NCBI GenBank assembly: GCA_013288685.1 | Contig: JABDBM010000046.1 | Span: forward strand, 1 to 32,272 | Reading direction: 5' to 3' | Source of the DNA: Bacteroidota bacterium | GTDB lineage: Bacteria > Bacteroidota > Bacteroidia > Sphingobacteriales > Sphingobacteriaceae | Length of the DNA stretch: 32,272 nt | Shown here: positions 22,972 to 32,191 of the stretch, in pieces | How positions within the stretch are numbered: the first letter of the stretch is position 1 | Layout: each line of letters starts with the position of its first letter | Position numbers and translations under genes: made by a program | Notes under the pieces: model-generated | What the model saw: only the letters and a program-made list of their open reading frames with translations | The model's database searches: none | What the model was told of the DNA's origin: nothing

Positions 22972-25740
22972 ATGAAAAAACTTTACCTGCTAAGCTTATG
23001 TTTTTTGTTTTGGCTAAAGCCCGCGCTGGCGCAGCAGGGCCAGGTAAAACTGGTTAGCGGCAGCTACAGCAAGGCCCCCTTTGAGCAGTTTGCGGCGGAT
23101 ATGGAGGCAAAAACAGGCTATCGTTTTTATTTCGACCCGGTAGTGTTTGATACCCTGAAAGTAACCATTGATGTAAGCGATAAACCGCTGGAAACAGTTT
23201 TGGATTTGGTATTTGCCGGTAAAGATTTTCGTTATACCGTTTTACAGCAACAGGTGTTTTTAAGCAAGGGCAAAGCCCTGCGCCCCCATTTTATAACAGG
23301 TTATTTTAACGATGCGCCAACGGGTACGCCCGCAAAACAGCCGGATGCTGCCGCGGCTTTCAGCGATGAAAAAGAAGTGAAAGTGCCCGAGGCAACTACC
23401 GAAACCAAAACTTATGAGATTGGCGCCCGCACCAATGTGATCAAATCAGGCAAGGCCACGCTGGCAGGTTACGTGCGCGATGTGAAATCGGGCGAGCCTG
23501 TGGTCGGGGCTAGTATTTATAACGCCGAATTTAAAATCGGTACGGCGTCAGACCAGTTTGGTTATTATTCTATTACCTTACCACGAGGACGGCATACTTT
23601 GGCTATTAAAGGACTGGGGTTGAAAGATACCTGGCGCAAAATTATTTTGTATGGCGATGGCAAACTGAATATTGAATTGCAGGAGCGGGTAACCGCATTA
23701 AAAGAAGTAAAAATATCGGCCGAGAAAGTGGCTAATGTGCGGAGTGTGGAGATGGGAGTTACCAAGCTGGATGTGAAAAGCATTAAGCAAATACCTACTG
23801 CCTTTGGCGAGGCGGATGTATTGCGTGTAGTGTTAACGCTGCCGGGTGTACAGTCGGTGGGGGAAGCTACTACCGGGTTTAACGTGCGGGGTGGCTCGGC
23901 CGATCAGAATTTAATTTTGCTGAATGATGCTACCATTTATAATCCTTCACACTTTTTCGGGTTCTTTTCGGCATTTAACCCGGATATTGTAAAGGGGATT
24001 GAACTGTACAAAAGCACTATTCCTGAGAAATACGGAGGCAGGTTGTCTTCTGTTTTGGATGTGACTAACAGGGAGGGTAATAAGAAAGAATTTACAGGAT
24101 CGGCGGGCATTGGTTTGCTAACCAGCAGGTTTAACATAGAGGGGCCAATTGTTAAAGATAAAACCTCGTTTATTTTTGGTGCGCGCACTACCTATTCTGA
24201 TTGGCTGCTACAATTGCTGCCCGAGGCTTACAAGCACAGCTCCGCATCGTTTTATGATTTTAACTTCGACGTAAGTCATAAAATCGACGAAAAAAATAAC
24301 CTTTATTTAACCAGCTATTTAAGCCGCGACAGGTTTAGGCTTAACAGCGATACCGCTTATGGTTACAGCAACAAAAATGCCAATATTAAGTGGAAGCATA
24401 ATTTTAATAATAAGCTTTTTGGCGTATTAACCACCGGGTTTGACGATTATACGTATGATATATCCAGCTCGGCCGTACCGGTTAACGCCTACAAGCTGAA
24501 TTTTGGTGTACGGCAAATTAATTTCAAAACCGATTTTACTTATTATTTAAACCCTAACCACACGTTAACGTTTGGCCTCGGTTCTATTTACTACACCATG
24601 CACCCCGGCGATTTTGAGCGCAACAGTGCCGCATCGCTAATAGTGCCTGAAACCGTAGCGCCCGAGCAGGCTTTGGAAAGCGCCATTTACCTTGGCGATA
24701 AATATGATGCAACGCCCGATTTGTCGTTAAATATTGGTGTACGGTATTCCATGTTTAATTATTTAGGCGCACAAACCGTTAGCTACTACGCGCCGGGCTT
24801 GCCAAAAACGAGTGTTAACGTGCTGGATAGCGTAAGCTACAAAAGCGGCCATATCATCAACACCTACAGCCGGCCCGAAATACGGTTAGCAGCGCGGTAT
24901 AACCTGGGCGATAATACGTCGGTAAAGGCCAGTTATAATACATTGACGCAGTATTTGCACCTGTTATCCAACAGTACCTCCATTTCGCCAACGGATGTGT
25001 ACAAACTAAGCGACCCTAATATTAAACCCACTTATGGCAGCCAGGTTTCGTTAGGTATTTACCACAATATGGCCGCCAATACCATCGAAACATCGGTTGA
25101 AGTTTACTACAAAACCCTGCGCGACTACCTCGATTACCGCAGCGGCGCCGTTATACTGTTAAATCAGCATATTGAACAGGATGTAATTAACACGCGTGGC
25201 AAGGCTTATGGTATTGAGTTTTTATTACGTAAAACTGCGGGTAAACTCAACGGCTGGGCCAGCTATACCTACTCGCGCACGTTTTTAAGGCAGGACGACC
25301 CCAATGCAGGCGAAACTATCAACAACGGCAATTTTTACCCTGCTAATTATGATAAGCCAAACAGCTTTAACTTTACTGGGAATTATCGGTTTAGTCACCG
25401 GTTTAGTGTATCGCTGGATGTGGTGTACAGCACGGGCAGGCCAATTACCTTGCCAGGCGCTAAGTATGAATACGGCGGCTCGGAAAGGGTGTACTATTCG
25501 GATAGAAACGAATTCAGAATACCGGATTATTTCAGGTCGGATTTCTCGATGAATATTGAGGGCAACCACAAGGTTCATCAATGGACGCATAATTCGTGGA
25601 GCATAGGGGTTTATAACCTTACAGGACGGGCCAACGCTTATTCCACATATTTTGCCGAGCAGGGCGGCGCTATAAACGGCTATAAGCTATCCATATTTGC
25701 GCGACCAATTCCATTTGTTAACTATAATATCAGGTTTTAA
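22972..25740 (+). CDS. TonB-dependent outer-membrane receptor with STN domain
   Basis: The 922-residue product has a signal peptide (1-20, ending ALA), a secretin/TonB N-terminal STN domain (about 35-98, FAADMEAKTGYRFYFDP, VSDKPLETVLDLVF), a carboxypeptidase-regulatory-like domain (about 162-245), a plug (about 275-375, FNVRGGSADQNLILLNDATI and YGGRLSSVLDV), and a beta-barrel ending VNYNIRF. STN domains usually signal to a FecR-type anti-sigma factor or form part of a larger assembly; no sigma/FecR pair lies in the window. The gene starts 1 base after the preceding stop and is followed by a DUF4249 lipoprotein gene, a known pairing in Bacteroidota. Cargo is unknown. It is not a SusC, since no SusD follows. 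Confidence 0.93.
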   Translation: MKKLYLLSLCFLFWLKPALAQQGQVKLVSGSYSKAPFEQFAADMEAKTGYRFYFDPVVFDTLKVTIDVSDKPLETVLDLVFAGKDFRYTVLQQQVFLSKGKALRPHFITGYFNDAPTGTPAKQPDAAAAFSDEKEVKVPEATTETKTYEIGARTNVIKSGKATLAGYVRDVKSGEPVVGASIYNAEFKIGTASDQFGYYSITLPRGRHTLAIKGLGLKDTWRKIILYGDGKLNIELQERVTALKEVKISAEKVANVRSVEMGVTKLDVKSIKQIPTAFGEADVLRVVLTLPGVQSVGEATTGFNVRGGSADQNLILLNDATIYNPSHFFGFFSAFNPDIVKGIELYKSTIPEKYGGRLSSVLDVTNREGNKKEFTGSAGIGLLTSRFNIEGPIVKDKTSFIFGARTTYSDWLLQLLPEAYKHSSASFYDFNFDVSHKIDEKNNLYLTSYLSRDRFRLNSDTAYGYSNKNANIKWKHNFNNKLFGVLTTGFDDYTYDISSSAVPVNAYKLNFGVRQINFKTDFTYYLNPNHTLTFGLGSIYYTMHPGDFERNSAASLIVPETVAPEQALESAIYLGDKYDATPDLSLNIGVRYSMFNYLGAQTVSYYAPGLPKTSVNVLDSVSYKSGHIINTYSRPEIRLAARYNLGDNTSVKASYNTLTQYLHLLSNSTSISPTDVYKLSDPNIKPTYGSQVSLGIYHNMAANTIETSVEVYYKTLRDYLDYRSGAVILLNQHIEQDVINTRGKAYGIEFLLRKTAGKLNGWASYTYSRTFLRQDDPNAGETINNGNFYPANYDKPNSFNFTGNYRFSHRFSVSLDVVYSTGRPITLPGAKYEYGGSERVYYSDRNEFRIPDYFRSDFSMNIEGNHKVHQWTHNSWSIGVYNLTGRANAYSTYFAEQGGAINGYKLSIFARPIPFVNYNIRF

Positions 25741-25763
25741 CGGTGCATAAAACACACGAAAAA

Positions 25764-26972
25764 ATGGTGATTAAAAGAATTTATATAACACTAACCATCG
25801 GGCTTGCATTGCTGCTTAACCTGCGCTGCAAGGAACCTTATGTATTGCCCAGCAGTTCGGCCAACCTAAATATCCTGGTGGTGGAAGGCATCATTAACTC
25901 CGGCGACCAAAGTACCAATATCAGGCTGAGCCGAACCGTAAATTTAACCGACACGGTAAAATCAGTACCCGAATTAAATGCCCAGGTATCGGTAGAAAGT
26001 GATGCCTCGCCAAACGGTTCGCTGGTAATGGCATTAACCGACCAAGGTGGTGGCAACTTTACAGCCTTTAGCGGTTTAAATTTAGATGCCAACCGCAAAT
26101 ACCGGTTGCGCATAGTAACCAGTAACAATAAAAACTATGTATCAGACTTTGTGCCGGTTAAAAACTCGCCGCCAATTGATAGCCTCGGCTTCGAGGTAAA
26201 GGGCGATGGGGTTTATGTTTACTCGGGCACACACGATCCGAATAACAATACCCGCTATTATCGCTGGGATTATACCGAAACCTGGATTGTACACTCCAAA
26301 TATCCATCGGACTTTGAAGCCATCACCAATCCAAAGGATACCATTATCAGCCGCCCAACGCAGGATCAGATTTATACCTGTTATACCTCCGATGCTTCAT
26401 CTACTATTGTTTTAAATTCGTCGTCAAAGCTTTCGCAGGATGTGATCACCCATAACCTGATGGCCATTGTGCCATCAAACTCCGAAAAAATACGAAATGA
26501 GTATTGTATCACGGTAAATCAATACGCCTTAACTGAAGATGCTTTTAACTACTGGCAGAATTTAAAAAAGAATACCGAGCAACTGGGCAGCATATTTGAT
26601 GCCCAACCCTCGCAAATAAAAGGGAATATACATTGCGTTGAGAAACCCGATGAAGTAGTTTTAGGCTTCATCACTGCGGGCGCGGCATCGCAAAAGCGGC
26701 TTTTTGTAGGCAACTCATCGGTGCCACAGGGCTGGCTTCGCACGGAATCGCTGCCTTACGACGATTGCCACCTGGATAGTTTATACTTTGTTGACCCTAA
26801 AACTAAAACGGATAAGACGCAAATTTTATACCCCGGTGGCGAAATACCTATTGGCGCCATTGTTAATGGGCAGGAGGTGATCATCGGCTACTCGGCATCC
26901 AGCACGTTTTGTGTGGATTGCCGGCTGAGGGGCACCAACATACGGCCGTATTTTTGGATTGATAAATTTTAA
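25764..26972 (+). CDS. DUF4249-family lipoprotein, partner of the adjacent TonB receptor
   Basis: I prefer the ATG at 25764 (402 residues) to the in-frame GTG at 25743, since it opens a lipoprotein-type signal MVIKRIYITLTIGLALLLN followed by LRC, the candidate lipidation Cys. The body is DUF4249, with LVVEGIIN, LSRTV, PVKNSPPIDS, YRWDYTETWIVH, LSQDVITHNL, KKNTEQLGSIFDAQP and the end CVDCRLRGTNIRPYFW. It is clearly paralogous to the protein at 18922-20106. The conserved cysteines near the end are likely to form disulphides. It follows the receptor gene by 2-23 bp and precedes the macroglobulin-like gene by 5 bp. A surface lid or binding role is inference from gene pairing. Confidence 0.9.
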   Translation: MVIKRIYITLTIGLALLLNLRCKEPYVLPSSSANLNILVVEGIINSGDQSTNIRLSRTVNLTDTVKSVPELNAQVSVESDASPNGSLVMALTDQGGGNFTAFSGLNLDANRKYRLRIVTSNNKNYVSDFVPVKNSPPIDSLGFEVKGDGVYVYSGTHDPNNNTRYYRWDYTETWIVHSKYPSDFEAITNPKDTIISRPTQDQIYTCYTSDASSTIVLNSSSKLSQDVITHNLMAIVPSNSEKIRNEYCITVNQYALTEDAFNYWQNLKKNTEQLGSIFDAQPSQIKGNIHCVEKPDEVVLGFITAGAASQKRLFVGNSSVPQGWLRTESLPYDDCHLDSLYFVDPKTKTDKTQILYPGGEIPIGAIVNGQEVIIGYSASSTFCVDCRLRGTNIRPYFWIDKF

Positions 26973-26977
26973 AGGCT

Positions 26978-29338
26978 ATGCAACAAATGAGAAATATATT
27001 CGGGGCGGTTATGGCAACCATTGCATTGGTGCTGGCGGCTGGTTGCTGTTTTGCCCAGTCGGTGCCCGATGTAACTGCTAAATTTGACGCTTACAGCCAT
27101 AACACCCTGCCCGAAAAACTGTTTGTACACACCGACCGCCAAACTTACCTTACCGGCGAGTTGCTGTGGTTTAAAATTTACGCCGTTGACGGTATTTACA
27201 ATAAGCCCCTCGCGTTAAGCAAAGTGGCCTATGTTGATGTGTTAGACGATAAAAATATTGCCGTAATGCAGGCCAAAGTCAATTTGGTAAATGGCAGCGG
27301 TAATGGCTCGGTTTTTATCCCGGTAACGGTAAGCAATGGGCATTACAAGTTGCGGGCCTATACCAGTTGGATGAAAAATTTTGGCCCGGCTTATTATTTT
27401 GAGAAGGCGATAACCATCGTTAATCCGCAAAAAATACCTGAGGCCTCGGGCGCCAAAACGAGTGCCGGTTATGATGTTCAGTTTTTTGCAGAAGGCGGTA
27501 GTTTGGTGGCCGGACTGCAAAATAAAGTTGCAGTTAAGGTAGTGGGTGCCGATGGTTTGGGTTCTGATTTTGTTGGAGCGGTCATTAACCAAAAAAATGA
27601 TACACTGGCCGCCTTCGTCTCGCTAAAATTTGGGATGGGCAGCTTTTTGCTTACGCCGATGGCGGGCAATATTTACCGGGCGTTCATTCGTTTTGCTGAT
27701 GGAAAATCTTTAATTAAGGACCTTCCGGCTGTTGCCCCCCAAGGCTACGCCATGCGACTGACAGATAATGGTACAGGTCAGTTGGATATTGCCATCAGCA
27801 GCCAAAGCAATCCTAACGATAACGTTTTTGTTTTTGCACACACCCGGCAGCTAACCAAATTGGCTAAGGCTGTCACCTTAACCAATGGCACGGCACACGT
27901 ACTGATTGATAAAACCGTGTTAGATGATGGCATATCGCAAATCACCATGTTTAACGGTGCACGGCAGCCTGTTGCCGAACGCTTGTATTTTAAACGGCCT
28001 GCTCAAAAAATGTTCATCACCGCCAGGGCCGATGAGCCGCAGTATGGCAACCGTAAAAAGGTGACCATCTCAGTAGACACCAAAAACAAAACAGGAGTTA
28101 CGCTAAATGCCGATTTATCAATGTCGGTTTGCCGGGTGGATGGTTTACAGGAAGCCGGGCAGGAGGATATTTTGAGTTACCTATGGCTGAAGAGCGATTT
28201 GCAGGGTAATATTGAACAGCCGGGGTATTATTTTACGGATGGCAGCGCCGAAGCGGCCGATAACTTAATGCTAACCCAGGGCTGGCGACGTTTTGAATGG
28301 AGCAATGTTTTAAATAGCAAACCCGCCGCCTTTAACTTTTTACCCGAAACTTACGGACATATTGTTACCGCCAAAATTACCAACACGTTAACCAATACAC
28401 CGGCCAACGGTATTGTGGCTTATTTGGGCGTGCCCGGCAAAAGGGTGCAATTATTTACCTCGAAAAGCGACTCGGCAGGGCGGCTGTTGTTTAATACCAA
28501 AGATTTATACGCGGGCGAAATTGTGGTGCAAACCAATACCTTAATTGATAGCACCTACCGGATTGACGTGCAGAGCCCCTTTTCGGAGCAATATTCAGCT
28601 GGAGTGTCGCCGCAGTTTTCTGTTAACCAGGGATTGAAGGATGCTTTTGAATACCGCAATATTGAAATGCAGGTACCCAATCTTTTCGCGGGCGACCGCA
28701 TTAAACAATTTGACGAGCCTCAAACCGATAGCTCCGGCTTTTACAAAAAGCCAAACAATACCTACCTGCTGGATAACTACGTGCGTTTTACCACCATGGA
28801 AGAGGTGCTGCGCGAATATGTAAAGGAAGTGGTACTGGTAAAGCGCCGCGGCAAATTCCACATACGCATACAGGGTGAAAAAAGCTTTTTGGAAGATCCG
28901 CTGATATTGATTGACGGATTACCTGTTTTTGATGCCGATAAACTGATGGGTATCGATCCGCTACTGATCAGGAAGCTGGAAGTAGTGCCCCAGCGCTATT
29001 TTTATGGTCCGGCCAATATGGAGAGCATATTGAGCTTTACCAGCTACAAAGGCAATTTGGCTGGGCTGGAAATTGACCCGCATGCCATTGCGGTAGACTA
29101 TGAAGGTTTGCAAATGCAGCGCGAATTTTACTCGCCTGTTTATGATACCGAAGCGAAGATAAAAAGCCACCTGCCAGATTTTAGAAATTTGCTGTTTTGG
29201 CAACCGGCTGTTTTAAGCAACGGCCAGGTATCGTTTTACACATCAGACGAGGCAGGGGAGTATGTTGGGCTGGTGCAGGGGATAGGAGCCAACGGTGAAG
29301 CAGGTAGTGCAGGGTTTAGGTTTGTGGTAAAACCGTAG
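26978..29338 (+). CDS. Macroglobulin-like exported protein with TonB-plug-like C-terminal domain
   Basis: The 786-residue product has a signal peptide (1-26, ending CCFAQ; Met4 is an alternative start). Residues about 45-150 form an MG2-like macroglobulin domain (KLFVHTDRQTYLTGELLWFK, GHYKLRAYTSWMKNFG), followed by further beta-sandwich domains and the motif MLTQGWRRFEW (431-441), seen in many Bacteroidota relatives. Residues about 635-692 resemble the plug of a TonB receptor (PLILIDGLPVFDADKL, IRKLEVVPQRYFYGPANMES, SYKG), but no barrel follows; instead one more beta-domain closes the chain (SFYTSDEAGEYVGLVQGIG). It probably sits in the periplasm or at the surface with the receptor and DUF4249 protein encoded just upstream (5-bp gap). 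The TAG stop is formed by the GGCGAATAGC-type repeat. Confidence 0.82.
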   Translation: MQQMRNIFGAVMATIALVLAAGCCFAQSVPDVTAKFDAYSHNTLPEKLFVHTDRQTYLTGELLWFKIYAVDGIYNKPLALSKVAYVDVLDDKNIAVMQAKVNLVNGSGNGSVFIPVTVSNGHYKLRAYTSWMKNFGPAYYFEKAITIVNPQKIPEASGAKTSAGYDVQFFAEGGSLVAGLQNKVAVKVVGADGLGSDFVGAVINQKNDTLAAFVSLKFGMGSFLLTPMAGNIYRAFIRFADGKSLIKDLPAVAPQGYAMRLTDNGTGQLDIAISSQSNPNDNVFVFAHTRQLTKLAKAVTLTNGTAHVLIDKTVLDDGISQITMFNGARQPVAERLYFKRPAQKMFITARADEPQYGNRKKVTISVDTKNKTGVTLNADLSMSVCRVDGLQEAGQEDILSYLWLKSDLQGNIEQPGYYFTDGSAEAADNLMLTQGWRRFEWSNVLNSKPAAFNFLPETYGHIVTAKITNTLTNTPANGIVAYLGVPGKRVQLFTSKSDSAGRLLFNTKDLYAGEIVVQTNTLIDSTYRIDVQSPFSEQYSAGVSPQFSVNQGLKDAFEYRNIEMQVPNLFAGDRIKQFDEPQTDSSGFYKKPNNTYLLDNYVRFTTMEEVLREYVKEVVLVKRRGKFHIRIQGEKSFLEDPLILIDGLPVFDADKLMGIDPLLIRKLEVVPQRYFYGPANMESILSFTSYKGNLAGLEIDPHAIAVDYEGLQMQREFYSPVYDTEAKIKSHLPDFRNLLFWQPAVLSNGQVSFYTSDEAGEYVGLVQGIGANGEAGSAGFRFVVKP

Positions 29339-29440
29339 AGGCGAATAGCATTCGCCCTATTGAATATGTCCTATCGAATATGCCTGTTGAAAAGGAATGT
29401 GGTGAATGCGTGGCGCCGGTCGAATGCTATTCGCCTCTAC
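29335..29440. repeat. GGCGAATAGC-type inverted repeat overlapping a stop codon, second copy
   Basis: The left end (29335-29357) is identical over 23 bp to the one at 21918-21940. The right end (29419-29440) is its reverse complement except for one or two bases. The interior (29358-29418) differs from the first copy. The stop TAG of the macroglobulin-like gene (29336-29338) is bases 2-4 of the repeat, so a different TAG from the one used by the M24 gene. Confidence 0.82.
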
Positions 29441-29538
29441 AGTGGTGATTATCGGTGATTTGTTTTCTTTCGGGAAACTCCTGATATTTACTACGCCGTT
29501 ATTCATGGCTGCTTTTCCTCTCATCAAAAACGTAAACA

Positions 29539-29928
29539 ATGGAAAACCTAACGTACATTGCCCCTTGTTTTATTGTTTCGGATCTGCAGGATTCGATGTC
29601 ATTTTATGTGGAGAAACTCGGATTCGAGATCCGTTATAGCGGTCCGGATGATGATCCGTTTTTTGGCATTGTGGGTCGCGGGCGTATTTCTATTATGCTG
29701 AAAGCCATTGCCCCGGACATTAAACCCATCCCCAATCATACACGGCATCCCTGGGCACGCCTGGACGCCTATATCAGCACTGCTGATCCGGATGTTTTAT
29801 TTGAGGAGTATTCGTCACGAGGGGTAGTATTTCATCAGCCTCTTAAGGATGATGACGATGGGCTGCGCGGGTTTGAAGTGAAGGATGCGGATGGCTATGT
29901 TTTGTTTTTTGGAAGGCCAAATGGGTAA
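29539..29928 (+). CDS. VOC-family (glyoxalase/bleomycin-resistance fold) protein
   Basis: The 129-residue product has the vicinal-oxygen-chelate pattern: APCFIVSDLQDSMSFYVEKL (8-27) then GFEIRY, a middle WARLDAYIS strand (about 72-80) and the end GLRGFEVKDADGYVLFFGRP (about 108-127). It is a cytoplasmic protein and is only distantly similar to the VOC protein at 12595. A conserved Glu at FEVKDADG (about residue 113) would be a metal ligand if the site is functional. It stands alone between a repeat and a convergent gene. Substrate is unknown; resistance is not implied. Confidence 0.9.
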   Translation: MENLTYIAPCFIVSDLQDSMSFYVEKLGFEIRYSGPDDDPFFGIVGRGRISIMLKAIAPDIKPIPNHTRHPWARLDAYISTADPDVLFEEYSSRGVVFHQPLKDDDDGLRGFEVKDADGYVLFFGRPNG

Positions 29929-29996
29929 GTTACGGCGGCATTTTAAGGATAGATCTCAAACTGCAGACAGCATCCCTTCACGTCATCAGCACAAAC

Positions 29997-30032
29997 AAAA
30001 AAACGCAGGCCTTTTATCCAGAAACCCGCGTT
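29997..30032 (-). terminator. Rho-independent terminator after the small secreted-protein gene
   Basis: Arms AACGCAGG (30002-30009) and CCCGCGTT (30025-30032) pair at 7 of 8 positions with a 15-nt loop. On the minus strand the stem is followed by seven T (A tract 29997-30003). It lies about 20 bp after the stop at 30053. Confidence 0.65.
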
Positions 30033-30052
30033 CATCAAACAAACCTAAATAT

Positions 30053-30643
30053 TTATCGTGCAGCAATTTCTTGTCCCTGCTTTAAAAACAAATATTTAAT
30101 CATATACATTTTTACCTGCCTGTCATAGCTAATCAAATCGGCATCGCTCCTAAAATAGCTGCGCACGCTATACCTGAAACCCGACTGGGCCGGGAAGCTC
30201 TTCCATAAATTGGCAACCGTTAAATCCATTACTGGTTGTTGGCCATTTACGCTGTAATAGTAGGCGGCAACCGGTACGTTTCCTTTACCTTTTTGAACCA
30301 ACTTGTCGTGGCTGTAAAGCATAAAACCTACGGTATCCAATATCTGGTAAGCTTCGGTGTTAAAAAACCTGAAGTCTGTACCATTTTGACGGTATCCGTA
30401 AATTTCATTTTTTGATAGCTTTACTTTTTTGCCCTGGTAAGTTAATACCACATTTTTGCCGTTCAGGAAAGCGTTCTGGCGCAGCCTATCGTTATCGCCT
30501 AAAACATAGCTTAGCTTATTGGCTTTGTAGTCCTGTTCGGTTAAGTAAATTCCGGTAGTGGTAGTTGTGTTTTGTGCCATTAAAATATTGGCACAAACCA
30601 TGATGGTTATTAGTGCGATGAGCACTTTAATTGAAGTTTTCAT
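30053..30643 (-). CDS. Secreted 196-residue protein of unknown function
   Basis: I do not recognise a family. A clear signal peptide (MKTSIKVLIALITIMVCANI, cut near LMAQ) exports it. The mature part has alternating hydrophobic and polar residues typical of beta strands (NVVLTYQGKKVKLSKNEIYG, FRFFNTEAYQILDTVGFMLY, VPVAAYYYSV) and a helical, basic end (YDRQVKMYMIKYLFLKQGQE). It lacks a lipidation cysteine in the right place (Cys17 sits inside the hydrophobic core). It lies 123 bp downstream of the barrel-protein gene on the same strand with a terminator between, so it is probably its own transcription unit. Confidence 0.78.
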   Translation of the reverse strand: MKTSIKVLIALITIMVCANILMAQNTTTTTGIYLTEQDYKANKLSYVLGDNDRLRQNAFLNGKNVVLTYQGKKVKLSKNEIYGYRQNGTDFRFFNTEAYQILDTVGFMLYSHDKLVQKGKGNVPVAAYYYSVNGQQPVMDLTVANLWKSFPAQSGFRYSVRSYFRSDADLISYDRQVKMYMIKYLFLKQGQEIAAR

Positions 30644-30663
30644 TTTATTGTATTTATTGTAGC

Positions 30664-30696
30664 TTTTTAAAAGAAGCCGGGCGGCAAAACCCGGCT
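30664..30696 (-). terminator. Rho-independent terminator after the outer-membrane barrel gene
   Basis: Arms AGCCGGG (30675-30681) and CCCGGCT (30690-30696) pair perfectly over 7 bp with an 8-nt loop. On the minus strand TTCTTTT follows. It lies 70 bp past the stop at 30767. Confidence 0.7.
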
Positions 30697-30766
30697 CTCA
30701 CGATCAAACTAAACTTATCTCAACAATGAACGATAAGTTTTTGCCGGTCTTCATTAGTATTTTTGA

Positions 30767-32191
30767 TTAGAATCTTACCAGCAACGCCATTATAAACCGG
30801 GTTTCAGAAGGCACTAAATCGGGTTTAAAGGTTGAAGGATCAACCGGTGTAGTGTTGTAGCCATCCGGCGATGTTACGCCGCCCGGACCTGCAAAGTAAG
30901 GTACGCTGGCATGACGGTGAACTACCTCCAAACGGAAAGTCAGGTAGTCATTTGGCATAATATCAAACGTGGTTGAATAGTCATAGCCATGAAACTGGTC
31001 GCCGGGATTGGCCGAGAATGGCGAGGAACCAACAGCACCGGTATTAATGGCCGGGATAGGGTTGGCAGCCCCTGTTGGGTACAATACCAGGTAACGACCG
31101 GGGTTGTTAATTACACCGCCGCCAATTGTCCAGCCCAAGTGGCCTTTATCCATTACCACGCGGTTGTAAACCATGCCGCTGGCAAAGTATTGGGCAGGAC
31201 CTTTCACCGGGTCGGCGTAGAAGCCGTTTACACCATCGCCTTTTTCAAAGCCGATGTCACCCGTTAGCGAGAAGGCCATGCTAGTAATAAAGCTGCTTTT
31301 ATCGGTACTTTTAAAGTACCGTACTTCGATGCTGTTATCCGAGTGGAAACGTTTTCTGCCCGGTTTATCCTGTGTATCGGCGCCATAGTAAGTATTGGTA
31401 AGCGCCTGGAACCATTCCACAGGGCGCCATAATATTTGGCCACCCACACCGGGCTGACTGTTAAACATACCGTACGATTGCCAGCCGTTGATTAGCCAAG
31501 GCTCAATTTTCAGCTTGTCCGACACGAATATCTGTACGCGTATCCCATTAAAAAACCATGGGGTGTTATCCGATGTAAACGACGGCTGATAGGCCCAGTT
31601 CTCGGCATTGTAATACGAGAACAAACCAACGTACGACATAAATATACCAGCGTCCACATTGATGCCATTCAACACATTAAAATGGTACCCGGCGTTGGCT
31701 TCGCTTAGGTAACGGTAAGCGGTAGCCAAATCAAACTGACCTCGGGTAACGCTCAAATCGTTACGGGGCACTACGGTGGCTCGGGTGCCAAACTGGGTAA
31801 GGATACTGGCGCGCACGTTATCATAATGAAAATCGCCGCCAAAAGCCGCCGTCGAAATTTCAAATTCGTGGTCACGGGCCAGGGCAGTCGATCCTACTAC
31901 AGTATGGTCAATAGGGTTATTGTTCGATGCGGTGTAGTTAAAGTCGAGCAATACGCGGCCAGTAAAATATTTGGAATCCAGCAGGGCGGTATGCCTCCGG
32001 TCGTTACCGTTTAGCCAGGTAAAATCGCCAAAAGCAAATGGCTCCGGCTTAGCCTTTATGGTATCTTTAACAGTAGTGGAAGTGGTGTCCTTAACGTGGG
32101 CGCCGCTTTTAATGGCCGTTACGGCCAAATCCTGCGAATAGGTGTAAGATATAGATGCACCTAAAATAATTGAAAAGAATATCTTCTTCAT
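30767..32191 (-). CDS. Outer-membrane beta-barrel protein, OmpL/BBP2-like porin
   Basis: The 474-residue product has a signal peptide (1-19, ending YTYSQ), a short polar linker (about 20-50), then a barrel of amphipathic strands: FTGRVLLDFNYTA, FEISTAAFGGDFHYDN, AGYHFNVLNGINVDAGIFMS, KLKIEPWLINGWQSYG, SFITSMAFSLTGDIGF, and a C-terminal strand ETRFIMALLVRF that ends in Phe as barrel proteins do. The segment SYVGLFSYYNAENWAYQPS is typical of the putative beta-barrel porin-2 (OmpL-like) family. It should form a passive pore for small solutes; the solute is unknown. It is transcribed alone. In the 81 bp upstream I see no proper TAnnTTTG element. Confidence 0.85.
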   Translation of the reverse strand: MKKIFFSIILGASISYTYSQDLAVTAIKSGAHVKDTTSTTVKDTIKAKPEPFAFGDFTWLNGNDRRHTALLDSKYFTGRVLLDFNYTASNNNPIDHTVVGSTALARDHEFEISTAAFGGDFHYDNVRASILTQFGTRATVVPRNDLSVTRGQFDLATAYRYLSEANAGYHFNVLNGINVDAGIFMSYVGLFSYYNAENWAYQPSFTSDNTPWFFNGIRVQIFVSDKLKIEPWLINGWQSYGMFNSQPGVGGQILWRPVEWFQALTNTYYGADTQDKPGRKRFHSDNSIEVRYFKSTDKSSFITSMAFSLTGDIGFEKGDGVNGFYADPVKGPAQYFASGMVYNRVVMDKGHLGWTIGGGVINNPGRYLVLYPTGAANPIPAINTGAVGSSPFSANPGDQFHGYDYSTTFDIMPNDYLTFRLEVVHRHASVPYFAGPGGVTSPDGYNTTPVDPSTFKPDLVPSETRFIMALLVRF

